Shown one piece after another: positions 15,795 through 24,263 of a stretch of 58,422 nt of DNA. Both the position numbers and the translations under genes were made by a program. Each line of letters opens with the position of its first letter. Within the stretch, counting starts at the first letter, position 1. The stretch is taken from the NCBI GenBank assembly GCA_022827245.1, contig JAJDTI010000114.1, positions 1 to 58,422 of the forward strand. The letters are read 5' to 3'. A model generated the notes under the pieces. That model did not search any database. It was not told the origin of the DNA and saw only the letters and a list, made by a program, of their open reading frames with translations. Source of the stretch: Pseudomonadales bacterium (GTDB lineage: Bacteria > Pseudomonadota > Gammaproteobacteria > Pseudomonadales > Azotimanducaceae).

Positions 15795-17006
15795 TCATTC
15801 TACCAGTCCCCCGCTTTTCGACCCCGTCTCCGCCACGCCGATCGGTCCGCGCGTACGCGTTTCGTCGGCGCGCAGCGCGTCGTTCCACGCCTGCGGACCG
15901 TCCGACATCGGGTACAGCTCCCGCAGCGCCCGTACCAGCGGTACGTCCGCGAACCGCCGCCGGGCGGCGTGCACGAACCGGACCGTCTTCAGCGCGTCGA
16001 ACCAGGTATGGAACGCGCGCAGGTCCCGTCTCGGCGGCCGGAATCGTTCGTACCCGATCGTCGCCAGCAGTTCCGGGATGGGCTCGGGCCACTCCTCGAA
16101 GACGCCGTGCGACGCCCGCTCGTGCAACGCCCTGAGCAGCTCGAACGCGGCCGGCGCGTAGTCGCGCCGCGACTCGATCGTCGCCGGCGCCCGCGCGATC
16201 GCGGGCCCCGTCCCGAAGGGCACCCGGTGGGAGACGCGCGCCTCGATCTCGATCACCGGTGCCGCGAGACGGTGCACCGACCCGACCTTCGCAAGCTTGT
16301 TGAGGACGTAGAAGTCCTCGCCGGCGTTCCGTTTCGGGAAGCCGCGCACGATGGCGTAGGCCGTCGCGTCGACGGCCAGGCAGCTCCCGACCGTGTGGAA
16401 CGCATAAGGCGATCCCGCGAACGCCAGCCGGTTCACGTAGTACCGCAACGAGAGTTCGTAACCGAGACCCGCCTCCCGCAGCACGGGATCGTTGCTCACG
16501 TGCGTGAACGGATAGACCCACGCCGCCGCGGCCCCGTCCCCCGGCCCGTCGAAGTACCCCGCGGGGAGCGCCGCGTCAGCGTCGGTACAGAAGACGACGG
16601 GACGCGCGATCCGGCCCTCCTCGATGTACCGGAGCGCCGCGTCCGCACCGATCCGCCGTGCGAGGCCGACCCCGAGACGTGCGGGAATCGGCGTTTCGAC
16701 GCGGCCGACCGCGACGACGTCGATGTTGCGGGCGGCGTCGAAGCGGCCGGCCAGCCCGTGCAGCTTCCGCGTACGGTCGACCGCCGGATCCGCCGGCTCG
16801 AGACTGTCCGGGACGTTCGGGACGAGCACCACCAGCAAGTCCCGCGCGTCCGGCGGCAACGTCCGCGCCAGGAAGTCCTCCGGCTCGTCGAAGGCGGGGA
16901 TCGTGACGACGTGTTCGTACTCGCGCGCGAGCCCCGGCGCGGCGGCGGTCTCGGGCGCCGCGTAGCGGTCGAGATAGCGCCGGCGATGCGCCTTGCGGGC
17001 GGTCAA
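15795..17006 (-). CDS. Glycosyltransferase-like protein (GT-A fold)
   Basis: 403-residue soluble protein with a GT2-like start, HVVTIPAFDEPEDFLARTL, and a DxD-type metal site in VVFCTDADAALP (about residues 158-169), followed by a conserved NAGEDFYVLNKLAKVG segment that resembles the acceptor-site ED motif of GT-A enzymes. The sugar donor and product are unknown. No ATG fits the N-terminus. The TTG at 17006 overlaps the miaE stop as TTGA, giving MTARKAHRRRYLDRY, and I take that as a translationally coupled start. The open frame continues upstream inside miaE but reads as shadow sequence. Basic N-terminal residues suggest an exposed leader. Confidence 0.72.
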   Translation of the reverse strand: MTARKAHRRRYLDRYAAPETAAAPGLAREYEHVVTIPAFDEPEDFLARTLPPDARDLLVVLVPNVPDSLEPADPAVDRTRKLHGLAGRFDAARNIDVVAVGRVETPIPARLGVGLARRIGADAALRYIEEGRIARPVVFCTDADAALPAGYFDGPGDGAAAAWVYPFTHVSNDPVLREAGLGYELSLRYYVNRLAFAGSPYAFHTVGSCLAVDATAYAIVRGFPKRNAGEDFYVLNKLAKVGSVHRLAAPVIEIEARVSHRVPFGTGPAIARAPATIESRRDYAPAAFELLRALHERASHGVFEEWPEPIPELLATIGYERFRPPRRDLRAFHTWFDALKTVRFVHAARRRFADVPLVRALRELYPMSDGPQAWNDALRADETRTRGPIGVAETGSKSGGLVE

Positions 17007-17572
17007 TGGAGCGCGGCGCGTACCGGCAGCGCGCCGACGATGTCCGCTTCCCGGACCAGCAGCGTATTCAGGCGCCCCGCGACATCCTGGTCGGGACACT
17101 CGTGCACGGCGAGTTCCAGGAACGTCTGCCAGTGCCGCCCCTCGCTCGCGGCGATGGCGCGGTAGAACTTGCGCAGCCCCGGCTCCGGGTGTGCGTCGGC
17201 CACGAGCCCGAAGCGCTCCGCGCCCCTGCGTTCCACCACGGCGCCGACCAGGAGCCGATCCAGCAGGTACTCCATCGACCCGCGCCGCACCTCGGCGTTC
17301 AACGCATTGACGTAGGGGTCGCGCACGTCCGCGCCCGGCTGCAGGTCACGCTCGACCAAGAGGCGCACCACCTCGCGATAGTGGCCGAGTTCCTCGGCCG
17401 CGAGGTCCGCCATGGCCGCCAGGAGCACGGGGCGGTCGGGGTAGTGCGCCGCCATCGCGAGCGCCATGCCGGAAGCCTTCTTCTCGCACGAGGCGTGGTC
17501 CCGGAGGAAGGCCGGGAAATCCGCGAGGACGGCCTCCAGCCAGCGCGGATCGGTCGCCGCGAGCAGTTCCAC
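17003..17572 (-). CDS. miaE: tRNA 2-methylthio-N6-isopentenyladenosine hydroxylase
   Basis: Non-haem diiron monooxygenase that hydroxylates the ms2i6A37 modification of tRNAs reading U-starting codons. The ferritin-like four-helix ligands are visible: FLRDHASCEKKASGMAL, LAAEELGHYREVVRLL, VVERRGAERF and IAASEGRHWQTFLELA. Length (189 residues) fits the compact bacterial form. I use the GTG whose complement is 17570-17572; no better start lies between it and the esterase stop 47 bp upstream. Its stop is shared with the TTG of the glycosyltransferase. The tRNA substrate requires MiaA and MiaB, which are not in this window. Confidence 0.9.
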   Translation of the reverse strand: MELLAATDPRWLEAVLADFPAFLRDHASCEKKASGMALAMAAHYPDRPVLLAAMADLAAEELGHYREVVRLLVERDLQPGADVRDPYVNALNAEVRRGSMEYLLDRLLVGAVVERRGAERFGLVADAHPEPGLRKFYRAIAASEGRHWQTFLELAVHECPDQDVAGRLNTLLVREADIVGALPVRAALH

Positions 17573-17619
17573 GGATGCCCCGGTGTCCGCGGTCGACGTC
17601 GCGGTCGAGCCCCGGGCGT

Positions 17620-18273
17620 TCAGGTCTGGTAGCACGCGTTGAGCCAACGCGCGATGTCCACGAGTTCCTGGTGGCACACCTGGTGACCCATCCCGTACTC
17701 GCGCCACTCCACCCGATAGTTGAGTGCCGCGAGCGCCTCCCGCGACGTGACCGCCCGGGCGATGGGGATCATCGGGTCCATGAGGCCGTGGGCCATGAAG
17801 ATCGGCACGTCCACGCTCTCGAAACTCACCCGCTCGAGCAGGTGCTCGTGGTCGTGGACGTACGTGGAGAGGGCCATGATTCCGGCGAACCGCTCGCGGC
17901 TCGACAGGCCCAACTGCAGCGCCACGACGCCGCCTTGGGAGAAACCCGCGAGCACGACCCGCCCGGTCGGCGTTCCCCGCGCGTTCTCGTCCGCGACCAG
18001 CGCCGCCACCGTCTCGGCGGACGCGTCGATGTCCCTGGCGCCGGCAAGCGGGGCCCGCGGATCGATGTCGTACCAGGCCCGCATCTCCGCGCCGCCGTTG
18101 ATCGTCACGGGGCGGACCGGAGCGTGGGGGAACACGAAGCGCAGGGGGACGTCGAGGTCCAGTTGGTCCACGACCGGTTCGAAGTCGTGCCCGTCCGCGC
18201 CCAGGCCGTGAAGCCAGATCACGCTGCCGGCCGGCGTTCCGGGCGGATCGATCTCGATGCGTTCCAGGGTCAT
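17620..18273 (-). CDS. Carboxylesterase/phospholipase of the alpha/beta-hydrolase fold
   Basis: Serine hydrolase of 217 residues in the PF02230 (EstB/acyl-protein thioesterase) family. The oxyanion region is VIWLHGLGADGHDFEP, the nucleophile is the serine in LAGFSQGGVVAL, and the Asp and His of the triad lie in MAHGLMDPMIPI and YGMGHQVCHQE. It would cleave small esters or phospholipids in the cytoplasm. The ATG has its complement at 18271-18273. It is the first gene of the long minus-strand run and is transcribed away from the ABC exporter 55 bp away, so the promoters for both must lie in or near that short gap. Confidence 0.9.
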   Translation of the reverse strand: MTLERIEIDPPGTPAGSVIWLHGLGADGHDFEPVVDQLDLDVPLRFVFPHAPVRPVTINGGAEMRAWYDIDPRAPLAGARDIDASAETVAALVADENARGTPTGRVVLAGFSQGGVVALQLGLSSRERFAGIMALSTYVHDHEHLLERVSFESVDVPIFMAHGLMDPMIPIARAVTSREALAALNYRVEWREYGMGHQVCHQELVDIARWLNACYQT

Positions 18274-18328
18274 GCGGCTAGAATACAACGACCCGGGCAA
18301 CGCGGCCGCGACCCGGAGACCGATTTGC

Positions 18329-20155
18329 ATGGACCCGTCCCCCACAGACCAAAGAGCCGCCGATCGAGGACACGCGACGGAGGGCGTCCTGCCCGACCGC
18401 GAGCGCGGTCGCAGCGTGTCGAACCTCAGGCCGGCACTGCGGTTCGTGCGGCCGTACCTCGCACAGGTCGCCATGGCCGGCGCCGCCCTGGTCGTCACCG
18501 CATCGGTGACGCTGTCCGTCGGCCAGGGGGTGCGTCTGCTCATCGACGAGGGTTTCACCACCGGCAGTCCCGACGTGCTCCTGTCGAGTATCGGCGTGTT
18601 CGTCGCCCTGGTCCTGCTGCTCGCCGCCGGCACGTTCGTCCGCTTCTACTACGTCTCCTGGGTCGGCGAACGCGTGAGCGCCGACATCAGGCTCGCCGTC
18701 TACGCGCGCCTCGTGCGGATGCATCCGGCCTTCTTCGAGGAGAACCAGCCGACCGAGATACAGTCGCGGATCACGACCGACACCACGCTCCTGCAGACCG
18801 TGATCGGGTCCTCCGTCTCCATCGCCCTGCGCAACGCCTTCATGTTCGTCGGCGGCCTCCTGCTCCTGTTCGTCACCAACCCGCGGCTCGCCACGATCGT
18901 GATCGTGAGCGCACCGATCGTGATCTCGCCGATCGTGCTGTTCGGCCGGCGCGTCCGTCGCCTCTCCCGCTCGAGCCAGGACACGCTGGCGGACGTCGGC
19001 AGCCACGCCGGCGAGTCGCTGCGCCACATCAAGATCGTGCAGGCCTTCAGCCACGAGCGCCTGGACCTGGCGGCCTTCGCGGACCGGGTGGACGTCGCCT
19101 TCGCCGTCGCGGTCCGCCGCATCCGTCAGCGGGCATGGCTGGTCGCGACGGTCATGGTGCTGACCCTGGCCGCCATCGCCGTGATGCTGTGGGTGGGTGG
19201 CCAGGACGTAATCGCCGGCCGGACCAGCGCGGGCGAACTCGCCGCCTTCATCTTCTACGCGTTCATCGTCGGCGCGGCCAGCGAGGTGTGGGCGGAGCTG
19301 CAGCGCGCCGCCGGCGCCACCGAGCGGCTGATGGAACTCCTGCATGCGAATTCCGCGCTCCCCGAACCCGCCCGGCCGAGGCAGCCCCGGCGCCCCGGGG
19401 CGGTCGCTTTCCGAGGCGTGTCGTTCCGCTATCCCACCCGGCCGGACGTGGCCGTACTCACGGACATCGAACTCAGCCTGCGACCCGGCGAGACCGTCGC
19501 CCTGGTCGGGCCGTCCGGCGCCGGCAAGAGCACCCTCCTCGACCTCGTCCAGCGCTTCTACGACCCCACGGAGGGCACGGTCTCGGTAGCCGGGGTGGAT
19601 GCCCGGGATCTCGCGCTCGAGACGCTGCGCCGGGAAATCGCCTTCGTGCCCCAACATCCGGTGCTCTTTGCCGGTACGGTCCGGGACAATGTCCGCTACG
19701 GCGACGCGGACGCCGACGACGCCCGGGTGACCGCGGCGTTGCGCGCCGCGCACGCCATGGAGTTCGTGGACGCGCTGGCCGAGGGACCGGACACCATCGT
19801 CGGCGAGGATGGCCAGGGGCTCTCGGGGGGGCAGCGCCAACGCCTCGCTATCGCCCGCGCCCTCCTGCCGGATCCGCGCATCCTGCTGATGGACGAGGCC
19901 ACCAGCGCTCTCGACGCGCGGAGCGAACAGGCGATCCGCCAGACGATCGCCGACCTCAAGGGGCGCTGCACGATCCTGATCGTCGCGCACCGGCTGTCCA
20001 CCGTCGCGCATGCGGATCGCATCGTGGTCCTCGCGGACGGACGCATCGTGGCGGAAGGGACGCACGAGACGCTGCTCCGGGAGAACGGTCTGTATCGGGA
20101 CTTCGCTGAAATCCAGCTCGTCGACCACGCCGGGGAAGTGGCCGCGGGCGGATAG
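18329..20155 (+). CDS. Fused ABC exporter (MsbA/multidrug type)
   Basis: Inner-membrane half-transporter of 608 residues, transmembrane domain first (six helices between about residues 40 and 330) and ATPase domain after. The ATPase has Walker A GPSGAGKS (about 394-401), signature LSGGQRQRLAIARALL and Walker B ILLMDEATSALD, then the H-loop IVAHRLS. Homodimers of this type export lipids, drugs or peptides. A long polar N-terminus (MDPSPTDQRAADRGH on) precedes the first helix. The ATG at 18329 has a GGAG upstream. No membrane-fusion or outer-membrane partner is nearby, so it most likely works at the inner membrane alone. Confidence 0.92.
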   Translation: MDPSPTDQRAADRGHATEGVLPDRERGRSVSNLRPALRFVRPYLAQVAMAGAALVVTASVTLSVGQGVRLLIDEGFTTGSPDVLLSSIGVFVALVLLLAAGTFVRFYYVSWVGERVSADIRLAVYARLVRMHPAFFEENQPTEIQSRITTDTTLLQTVIGSSVSIALRNAFMFVGGLLLLFVTNPRLATIVIVSAPIVISPIVLFGRRVRRLSRSSQDTLADVGSHAGESLRHIKIVQAFSHERLDLAAFADRVDVAFAVAVRRIRQRAWLVATVMVLTLAAIAVMLWVGGQDVIAGRTSAGELAAFIFYAFIVGAASEVWAELQRAAGATERLMELLHANSALPEPARPRQPRRPGAVAFRGVSFRYPTRPDVAVLTDIELSLRPGETVALVGPSGAGKSTLLDLVQRFYDPTEGTVSVAGVDARDLALETLRREIAFVPQHPVLFAGTVRDNVRYGDADADDARVTAALRAAHAMEFVDALAEGPDTIVGEDGQGLSGGQRQRLAIARALLPDPRILLMDEATSALDARSEQAIRQTIADLKGRCTILIVAHRLSTVAHADRIVVLADGRIVAEGTHETLLRENGLYRDFAEIQLVDHAGEVAAGG

Positions 20156-20368
20156 CGGTCCCTTGGCACGCCGGAGACCGCGGGACCCCATCCAAGGCTG
20201 CTCTACTGCGTCCGCCGCGTCGGCGGCCTCCCGCTGCACTAGGCTCGAAATGCGCTTCGGCGTGATCGGTGGAGTGTGCAACATCACCGAGCCCGGCGAA
20301 TTTAAGGATTTTTCTCGCCCATCGCGGTAAGTTACGACTTTCCGTCGTGTCTTATGTGATTTCCCCGG
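20156..20368 (+). other. Intergenic region with GC palindrome before the Fic gene
   Basis: This 213-bp gap holds a perfect 6-bp stem (CCGCCG-CGT-CGGCGG, 20212-20226) but no following T run, so it is a weak terminator candidate for the ABC gene. A noticeably AT-richer patch (about 20295-20360, with GAATTTAAGGATTTTTC and CTTATGTGATTT) precedes the Fic gene and probably carries its promoter. I could not place convincing -35 and -10 boxes at good spacing. Confidence 0.35.
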
Positions 20369-21895
20369 ATGCCGCGCGCTCTCACACAATCTACTGGCGA
20401 CCGGCGACCCGCCGGATACGCGGCTCTCGTGGAGCGCTTTCGCCTGGACGTCATCCCCAATTGGCATACGTCGCATGTTCTGGCCCGCGGCGTCCATCGG
20501 CGGGACGCCGACGGCGGCAGCGTCCGCGAAGACTACTCCGCCCGCTACTGGCCCGGGGATGGCGTTGGCGACCACCTGGAGTTCGCCCTGAAGTACGACG
20601 GCACGAATCTCGGCACTCTCGCGGCCATTTTCGACAAGGTGGCCCCATCCGACGTACTCGCGTACGTGCGCGCCAAGCCGACGGGCATTTACGCGCGCCG
20701 GACCTGGTTTCTGTTTGAGTTCCTCACGGGCCGCAGGCTACCGCTCGATGATCTGCCGCCGCGCGGCAGCTACGTGGACCTGTTGGACCCGGCTGCCTAC
20801 TACACGACAACGCCGAGCCGTCGGGTGCGGCGCCAACGGATCAACGACAACCTGTTGGGCGACCGCCAGCTCTGCCCCACCGTTCGCCGCACGGACGCAC
20901 TCCGCGAACACGAAGCGGCCGACCTGCCAGAGAGATGCCGCGCCGTCGTTTCCGCATACCCGCAAGCGCTGCTGAAGCGGGCGCTCCGCCACCTGTACGA
21001 GAAGGAAACGAAGTCGTCGTTCGCGATCGAGCATGTCGAACTCGACTCCACCCGGACCGAACGTTTCGTGGCGCTGTTGCAGGACGCCGAGCTTGAGGAT
21101 CATTGCCGGCGAGACGCCTTGATCGACCTGCAGAACCGGATCGTCGATGCGCGTTTTCGCGATTCGGGCTACCGCCGATCTCAGAACTACGTGGGCCAGT
21201 CCGTGGGCATCGATCGAGAGATCGTCCACTTCGTAGGCGCGAAACCGGCCTCCTTGGAGAGCCTCATGGAAGGGCTGATCGCCGCCCACGGGCGCTTGGA
21301 GGCGGGCACCGTCCATCCCGTGGTCCACGCCGCGGCCATCGCCTACGCATTCGTGTTCCTCCATCCGTTCGAGGACGGCAACGGCCGCATCCACCGCTTC
21401 CTGATCCACAACATCCTCGCGCGACGGGGCTTCACGCCGAGGCGGATGATCTTCCCGGTGTCCGCGGCCATGCTGAATCGGCCCGACGACTACGACGCCT
21501 CCCTGGAGGCATTCTCGCGCCAACTGATGCCATTGGTGGACTACACGCTCGACGACGACGGCCGCCTGACCGTTCGCAACGAAACCACGCCCTGGTACCG
21601 CTTCATGGACCTCACGGCGCAGGCAGAGGCGCTGTTTCGCTTCCTCGCGTTCACGATCGACGCCGAACTCGCGCCGGAGCTGACGTTCCTTGCGCGCTAC
21701 GACGACGGCAAGGCCGCGATTCAGGAGGTGGTGGACATGCCGGATCGCAGGATCGACCTCTTCATCCGCCTCTGCCTGCAGAACCATGGCCGGCTATCGG
21801 CGCGCAAACGCGCGCGCGAATTCGACATGCTCTCGGATGCGGAGGTCGCCGCCATGGAGCGGGCAGTACAGGCTGCGTTCCCTTCCGAGGCGTAG
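20369..21895 (+). CDS. Fic-domain AMP-transferase with N-terminal inhibitory motif
   Basis: 508-residue Fic protein that would transfer AMP (or another phosphate-linked group) from a nucleotide to target hydroxyls. The active loop is complete: HPFEDGNGRIHR at 332-343, with the catalytic His332 and anchoring Arg. Upstream at 217-222 the sequence SFAIEH matches the class II inhibitory helix pattern (S/T-x-x-x-E-G/N) except that His replaces the final Gly/Asn; Glu221 would block ATP gamma-phosphate binding. The N-terminal 200 residues are an accessory domain with ALKYDGTNLGTLAAIF and ARRTWFLFEFLTGRRLP. A winged-helix-like C-terminal part follows the Fic core. It stands alone between an ABC exporter and secreted proteins, without a separate antitoxin gene. 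Confidence 0.9.
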   Translation: MPRALTQSTGDRRPAGYAALVERFRLDVIPNWHTSHVLARGVHRRDADGGSVREDYSARYWPGDGVGDHLEFALKYDGTNLGTLAAIFDKVAPSDVLAYVRAKPTGIYARRTWFLFEFLTGRRLPLDDLPPRGSYVDLLDPAAYYTTTPSRRVRRQRINDNLLGDRQLCPTVRRTDALREHEAADLPERCRAVVSAYPQALLKRALRHLYEKETKSSFAIEHVELDSTRTERFVALLQDAELEDHCRRDALIDLQNRIVDARFRDSGYRRSQNYVGQSVGIDREIVHFVGAKPASLESLMEGLIAAHGRLEAGTVHPVVHAAAIAYAFVFLHPFEDGNGRIHRFLIHNILARRGFTPRRMIFPVSAAMLNRPDDYDASLEAFSRQLMPLVDYTLDDDGRLTVRNETTPWYRFMDLTAQAEALFRFLAFTIDAELAPELTFLARYDDGKAAIQEVVDMPDRRIDLFIRLCLQNHGRLSARKRAREFDMLSDAEVAAMERAVQAAFPSEA

Positions 21896-22032
21896 GAGCC
21901 GGCCGGGGGGAAGCTGTCTTGCCGCACTGGTACGTTCCTTCGCGCCCGTTGCCGTCCGCATCGAGACGCGCTAGCTTGATTCGCATAGAGTGGTATCAGC
22001 GACCTGAGGATTTCCTGAGCACCAGCCACCTG

Positions 22033-22383
22033 TTGCGATCGCTCGTCGCCGCGGCGCTCGCCGTGGTCGGGCTCGCCGCGCATGCGGAACTGGCGGGCTC
22101 GTGGTCCCTCACCTCCAAGGGGCAGCGGAACACCCTGCACAGCGTCCTGACGGTGGAGCGGACCGAGGACGGCTACCGCGGATCCATCGCCGGCGCGCAG
22201 GGGGTCCGGAAGCTGGACCCGATCGTCGTCGAAGGCGACCGCTTCGTCTTCGAGTTCAAGCGGCGCATGGGCCGGCGCATGGTCAATCTGCGCTACGTGG
22301 GGATCATCTCCGGAGATACCGTGACCGGCGTCGTTCGCACACGGTGGGGATGGTGGCCGTTCTCCGGGGAGCGAAAGGAGTAG
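22033..22383 (+). CDS. Small secreted lipocalin-like protein A
   Basis: About 116-residue protein with a clean signal peptide (hydrophobic run after RSLV, cleavage near LAAHAE) and a mature beta-rich domain starting AGSWSLTSKG and ending WPFSGERKE. It is a paralog of the protein at 24264-24626: both share AHAE(L/V)AGSW(S/A)LTS, HSVLT(V/I)ERTE(D/E)GYRG and FSG-RKE. No ATG is present. The TTG at 22033 fits best by length, and a CTG at 22015 behind GAGGA is an alternative. Function is unknown. The pattern of alternating strands and GDTVTG turns resembles small lipocalin-like barrels, which is a guess. Confidence 0.65.
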   Translation: MRSLVAAALAVVGLAAHAELAGSWSLTSKGQRNTLHSVLTVERTEDGYRGSIAGAQGVRKLDPIVVEGDRFVFEFKRRMGRRMVNLRYVGIISGDTVTGVVRTRWGWWPFSGERKE

Positions 22384-22420
22384 CCGCGGCGCGGCGACGC
22401 GGACACGCCGCCGGAAGCCG

Positions 22421-23035
22421 TCACGGCCGGCGGCCGGTCGCCGCCCCGCCAGCCGCGCGCGTCCGCTCCAGGATCGGCACCACGAAACGGAGGATCGACC
22501 GGGCGGCCGGGCAGAACGGTTCGCGCACTTCGCCGGCAGGACAAGTTGACAGCACCGCGTCGAGCGCGTCCGCTTCGCGGCGGTCGATCGTCAGCCCATA
22601 TGCCAGGCGGACATCGACGACGCGCCCGGCGAACCAGCACCGGTTGGAGTCCGGCAGCCAGTCCGAGGCGTCCCGCGCCCCCTTCGAGCGGTTGACCGAG
22701 GGCGCCGCCACCGTGAGGTTCCGCAGTTCTCTGGCGAACCTGCGCCGCGTGTCCGGGTCCGCCGCGCAGAGGCCGCTGTCGTGGGCCTCGGAGAGGGCCA
22801 CCATGTGCTCGATCTCGGTATCGCGGGTCGATCCGAAGCTCGTGCACGTGTAGGGCCCGTAGAGGTCGCCGAGTTCGCGGACGACCGCCTCTTCCACCGA
22901 CCGCGGATAGCGGTAGTCGGATCGGTCGTAGGGGGCGCACCGGAACTCCGGCGCCACCACCAGGCCTCGCCACCGTTCTTCCCCGCTGCCGGCGAGGGCG
23001 CAGCAGACCATCGCCCCGGCGAAGGCACGCCGCAT
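22421..23035 (-). CDS. Secreted HNH-family endonuclease
   Basis: 204-residue protein with the HNH layout of the DUF1524/GmrSD-C-terminal type. The first catalytic His is in TEIEHMVALSEAHDSG, and the Asn/zinc-finger part is LRNLTVAAPSVNRSKGARD, a strongly conserved segment in these nucleases. A short N-terminal MRRAFAGAMVCCALAGSG could be a signal peptide, in which case it acts outside the cytoplasm, for example in nutrient DNA degradation or defence. Cysteines at FRCAPY, YTCTSF and NRCWF support an oxidising compartment. The ATG has its complement at 23033-23035. It lies between the two secreted paralogs in the opposite orientation. Confidence 0.78.
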   Translation of the reverse strand: MRRAFAGAMVCCALAGSGEERWRGLVVAPEFRCAPYDRSDYRYPRSVEEAVVRELGDLYGPYTCTSFGSTRDTEIEHMVALSEAHDSGLCAADPDTRRRFARELRNLTVAAPSVNRSKGARDASDWLPDSNRCWFAGRVVDVRLAYGLTIDRREADALDAVLSTCPAGEVREPFCPAARSILRFVVPILERTRAAGGAATGRRP

Positions 23036-23161
23036 GCCACCGTCGTTGTCAGCCAGTCATGACAGCCACGGTGCGACATTCGCCCTATCCGGTGCAAGCG
23101 CATTCGCACTTCGACCGGACGGCGGTCTTTTCCGCCCCGCCGCCGGCGAAGCGCAGCCCCG

Positions 23162-24082
23162 CTACATGTCCGCTTCGAGACGCGCGAGTTCGTCCTGCAG
23201 CATGCCCGCCATGCGATAGACATGCGAAGGGAAGACGTGCTTCGGACGGTCGATCTCCGGTGCCGGCACGTCCTTGGCGTCGAGCACCAGCGTGAGGTAC
23301 GCCAGTTCCGAGAGCAGCGTCGTCGCCAGGTCGTACACGTCCGCCGGAGCGATGTCGCGTCGCCGCAGCTCCCGGCGCAGGTTCAGCCGGAGCACGTCGA
23401 TGTCCCGCTTCTCGCCGATGACGGTGGCGAGCTCGAGGCACTCGAGCACCCGGCGATAGACGTCGGCGGGGACCTTGCCGGCCTCGAAGGGCGGCAGCAG
23501 GCCGTAGATCGGATCCGCCTCGTCCTCGGTCAACGCCCCGGCGACGTACGTGGCGGCCAGTTCCAGCCGCCCGTAAACATCCTCGGGCTTGAACTGCCGG
23601 TCGAGCAGGAAGTTCAGTTGCCGGCTGGCCTGGATGGTCTCGCGGAACACGTCGCGCGGCTGGCGGTCGGGTTCCAGCGCCGCCAGTTCCGCGCCGTAGG
23701 TCATGCCCAGCTCGCGGCGGACCGTGTCGATGTGCTCGCGCGCCAGGGCGACCACCGCGAAGACGTCCGCCGGCACGATCTCCTCGCCCAGCACGGGCGG
23801 CGGCGTTTGCCGCTCCGCGCCAGCGAGCTCCGTGGCGAGGCGATTCGCCTTGCGGAACAGCGTCAGCGCCTGGTAGTAGACGTGGCGCGGCTGCGCGTCG
23901 ATGACGACCCACGGCTCGGTCGTCAGCTCGGGGCGGCCCATGACCTCCCGGATCAGTCCGATGTTCGCCGAAACCTGGCTGACCGCCTGGTAGACGTGCG
24001 CCGGCGTGATCTCCTCCTCCGCGGCACCCTGCCAGGCCGCGACCGTCAGCAAGAACGCCAGCGTCGCACTCGACTTCCTCAT
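23162..24082 (-). CDS. Exported eight-repeat protein, unknown family
   Basis: 306-residue protein with an N-terminal signal peptide (MRKSSATLAFLLTVAAW, cleavage near GAAEE). The rest consists of eight degenerate units, each opening with P-x-[DH]-V-[YF] and followed by a helix: TPAHVYQ, QPRHVYY, VPADVFA, QPRDVFR, KPEDVYG, VPADVYR, APADVYD and FPSHVYR, the first proline at residue 27. Spacing varies between about 26 and 45 residues. The pattern suggests an all-helical solenoid in the periplasm, perhaps for protein binding. I recognise no family name. The ATG follows GGGAGTGGGAG. It shares a divergent intergenic region with secreted paralog B. Confidence 0.75.
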   Translation of the reverse strand: MRKSSATLAFLLTVAAWQGAAEEEITPAHVYQAVSQVSANIGLIREVMGRPELTTEPWVVIDAQPRHVYYQALTLFRKANRLATELAGAERQTPPPVLGEEIVPADVFAVVALAREHIDTVRRELGMTYGAELAALEPDRQPRDVFRETIQASRQLNFLLDRQFKPEDVYGRLELAATYVAGALTEDEADPIYGLLPPFEAGKVPADVYRRVLECLELATVIGEKRDIDVLRLNLRRELRRRDIAPADVYDLATTLLSELAYLTLVLDAKDVPAPEIDRPKHVFPSHVYRMAGMLQDELARLEADM

Positions 24083-24263
24083 CGCTCCCACTCCCGCAAC
24101 GGATGTGCGCCTTCATCATAGCGCGCACGAGCCGGTCCTCCCGGCACCCTCTCCCGTAATCTCCCGTACCGTGCCCTCCCCAGCAACGGGGGCTGTCGCG
24201 TAACATGTGGCTGATGTCCCGCCTGAACGGCGGGTCTCGAGTGTTCACAAGGGGAGAGAAACC

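Noticed and set aside
17575..20109. 844-codon open frame overlapping the esterase and the ABC exporter
   Set aside because: Arg/Gly/Ala-rich sequence without motifs; the exporter frame has full Walker and signature motifs.
20212..20226. CCGCCG-CGT-CGGCGG hairpin as terminator of the ABC gene
   Set aside because: Short stem without a T run; such palindromes arise by chance at this GC content. I recorded it only as part of the intergenic entry.
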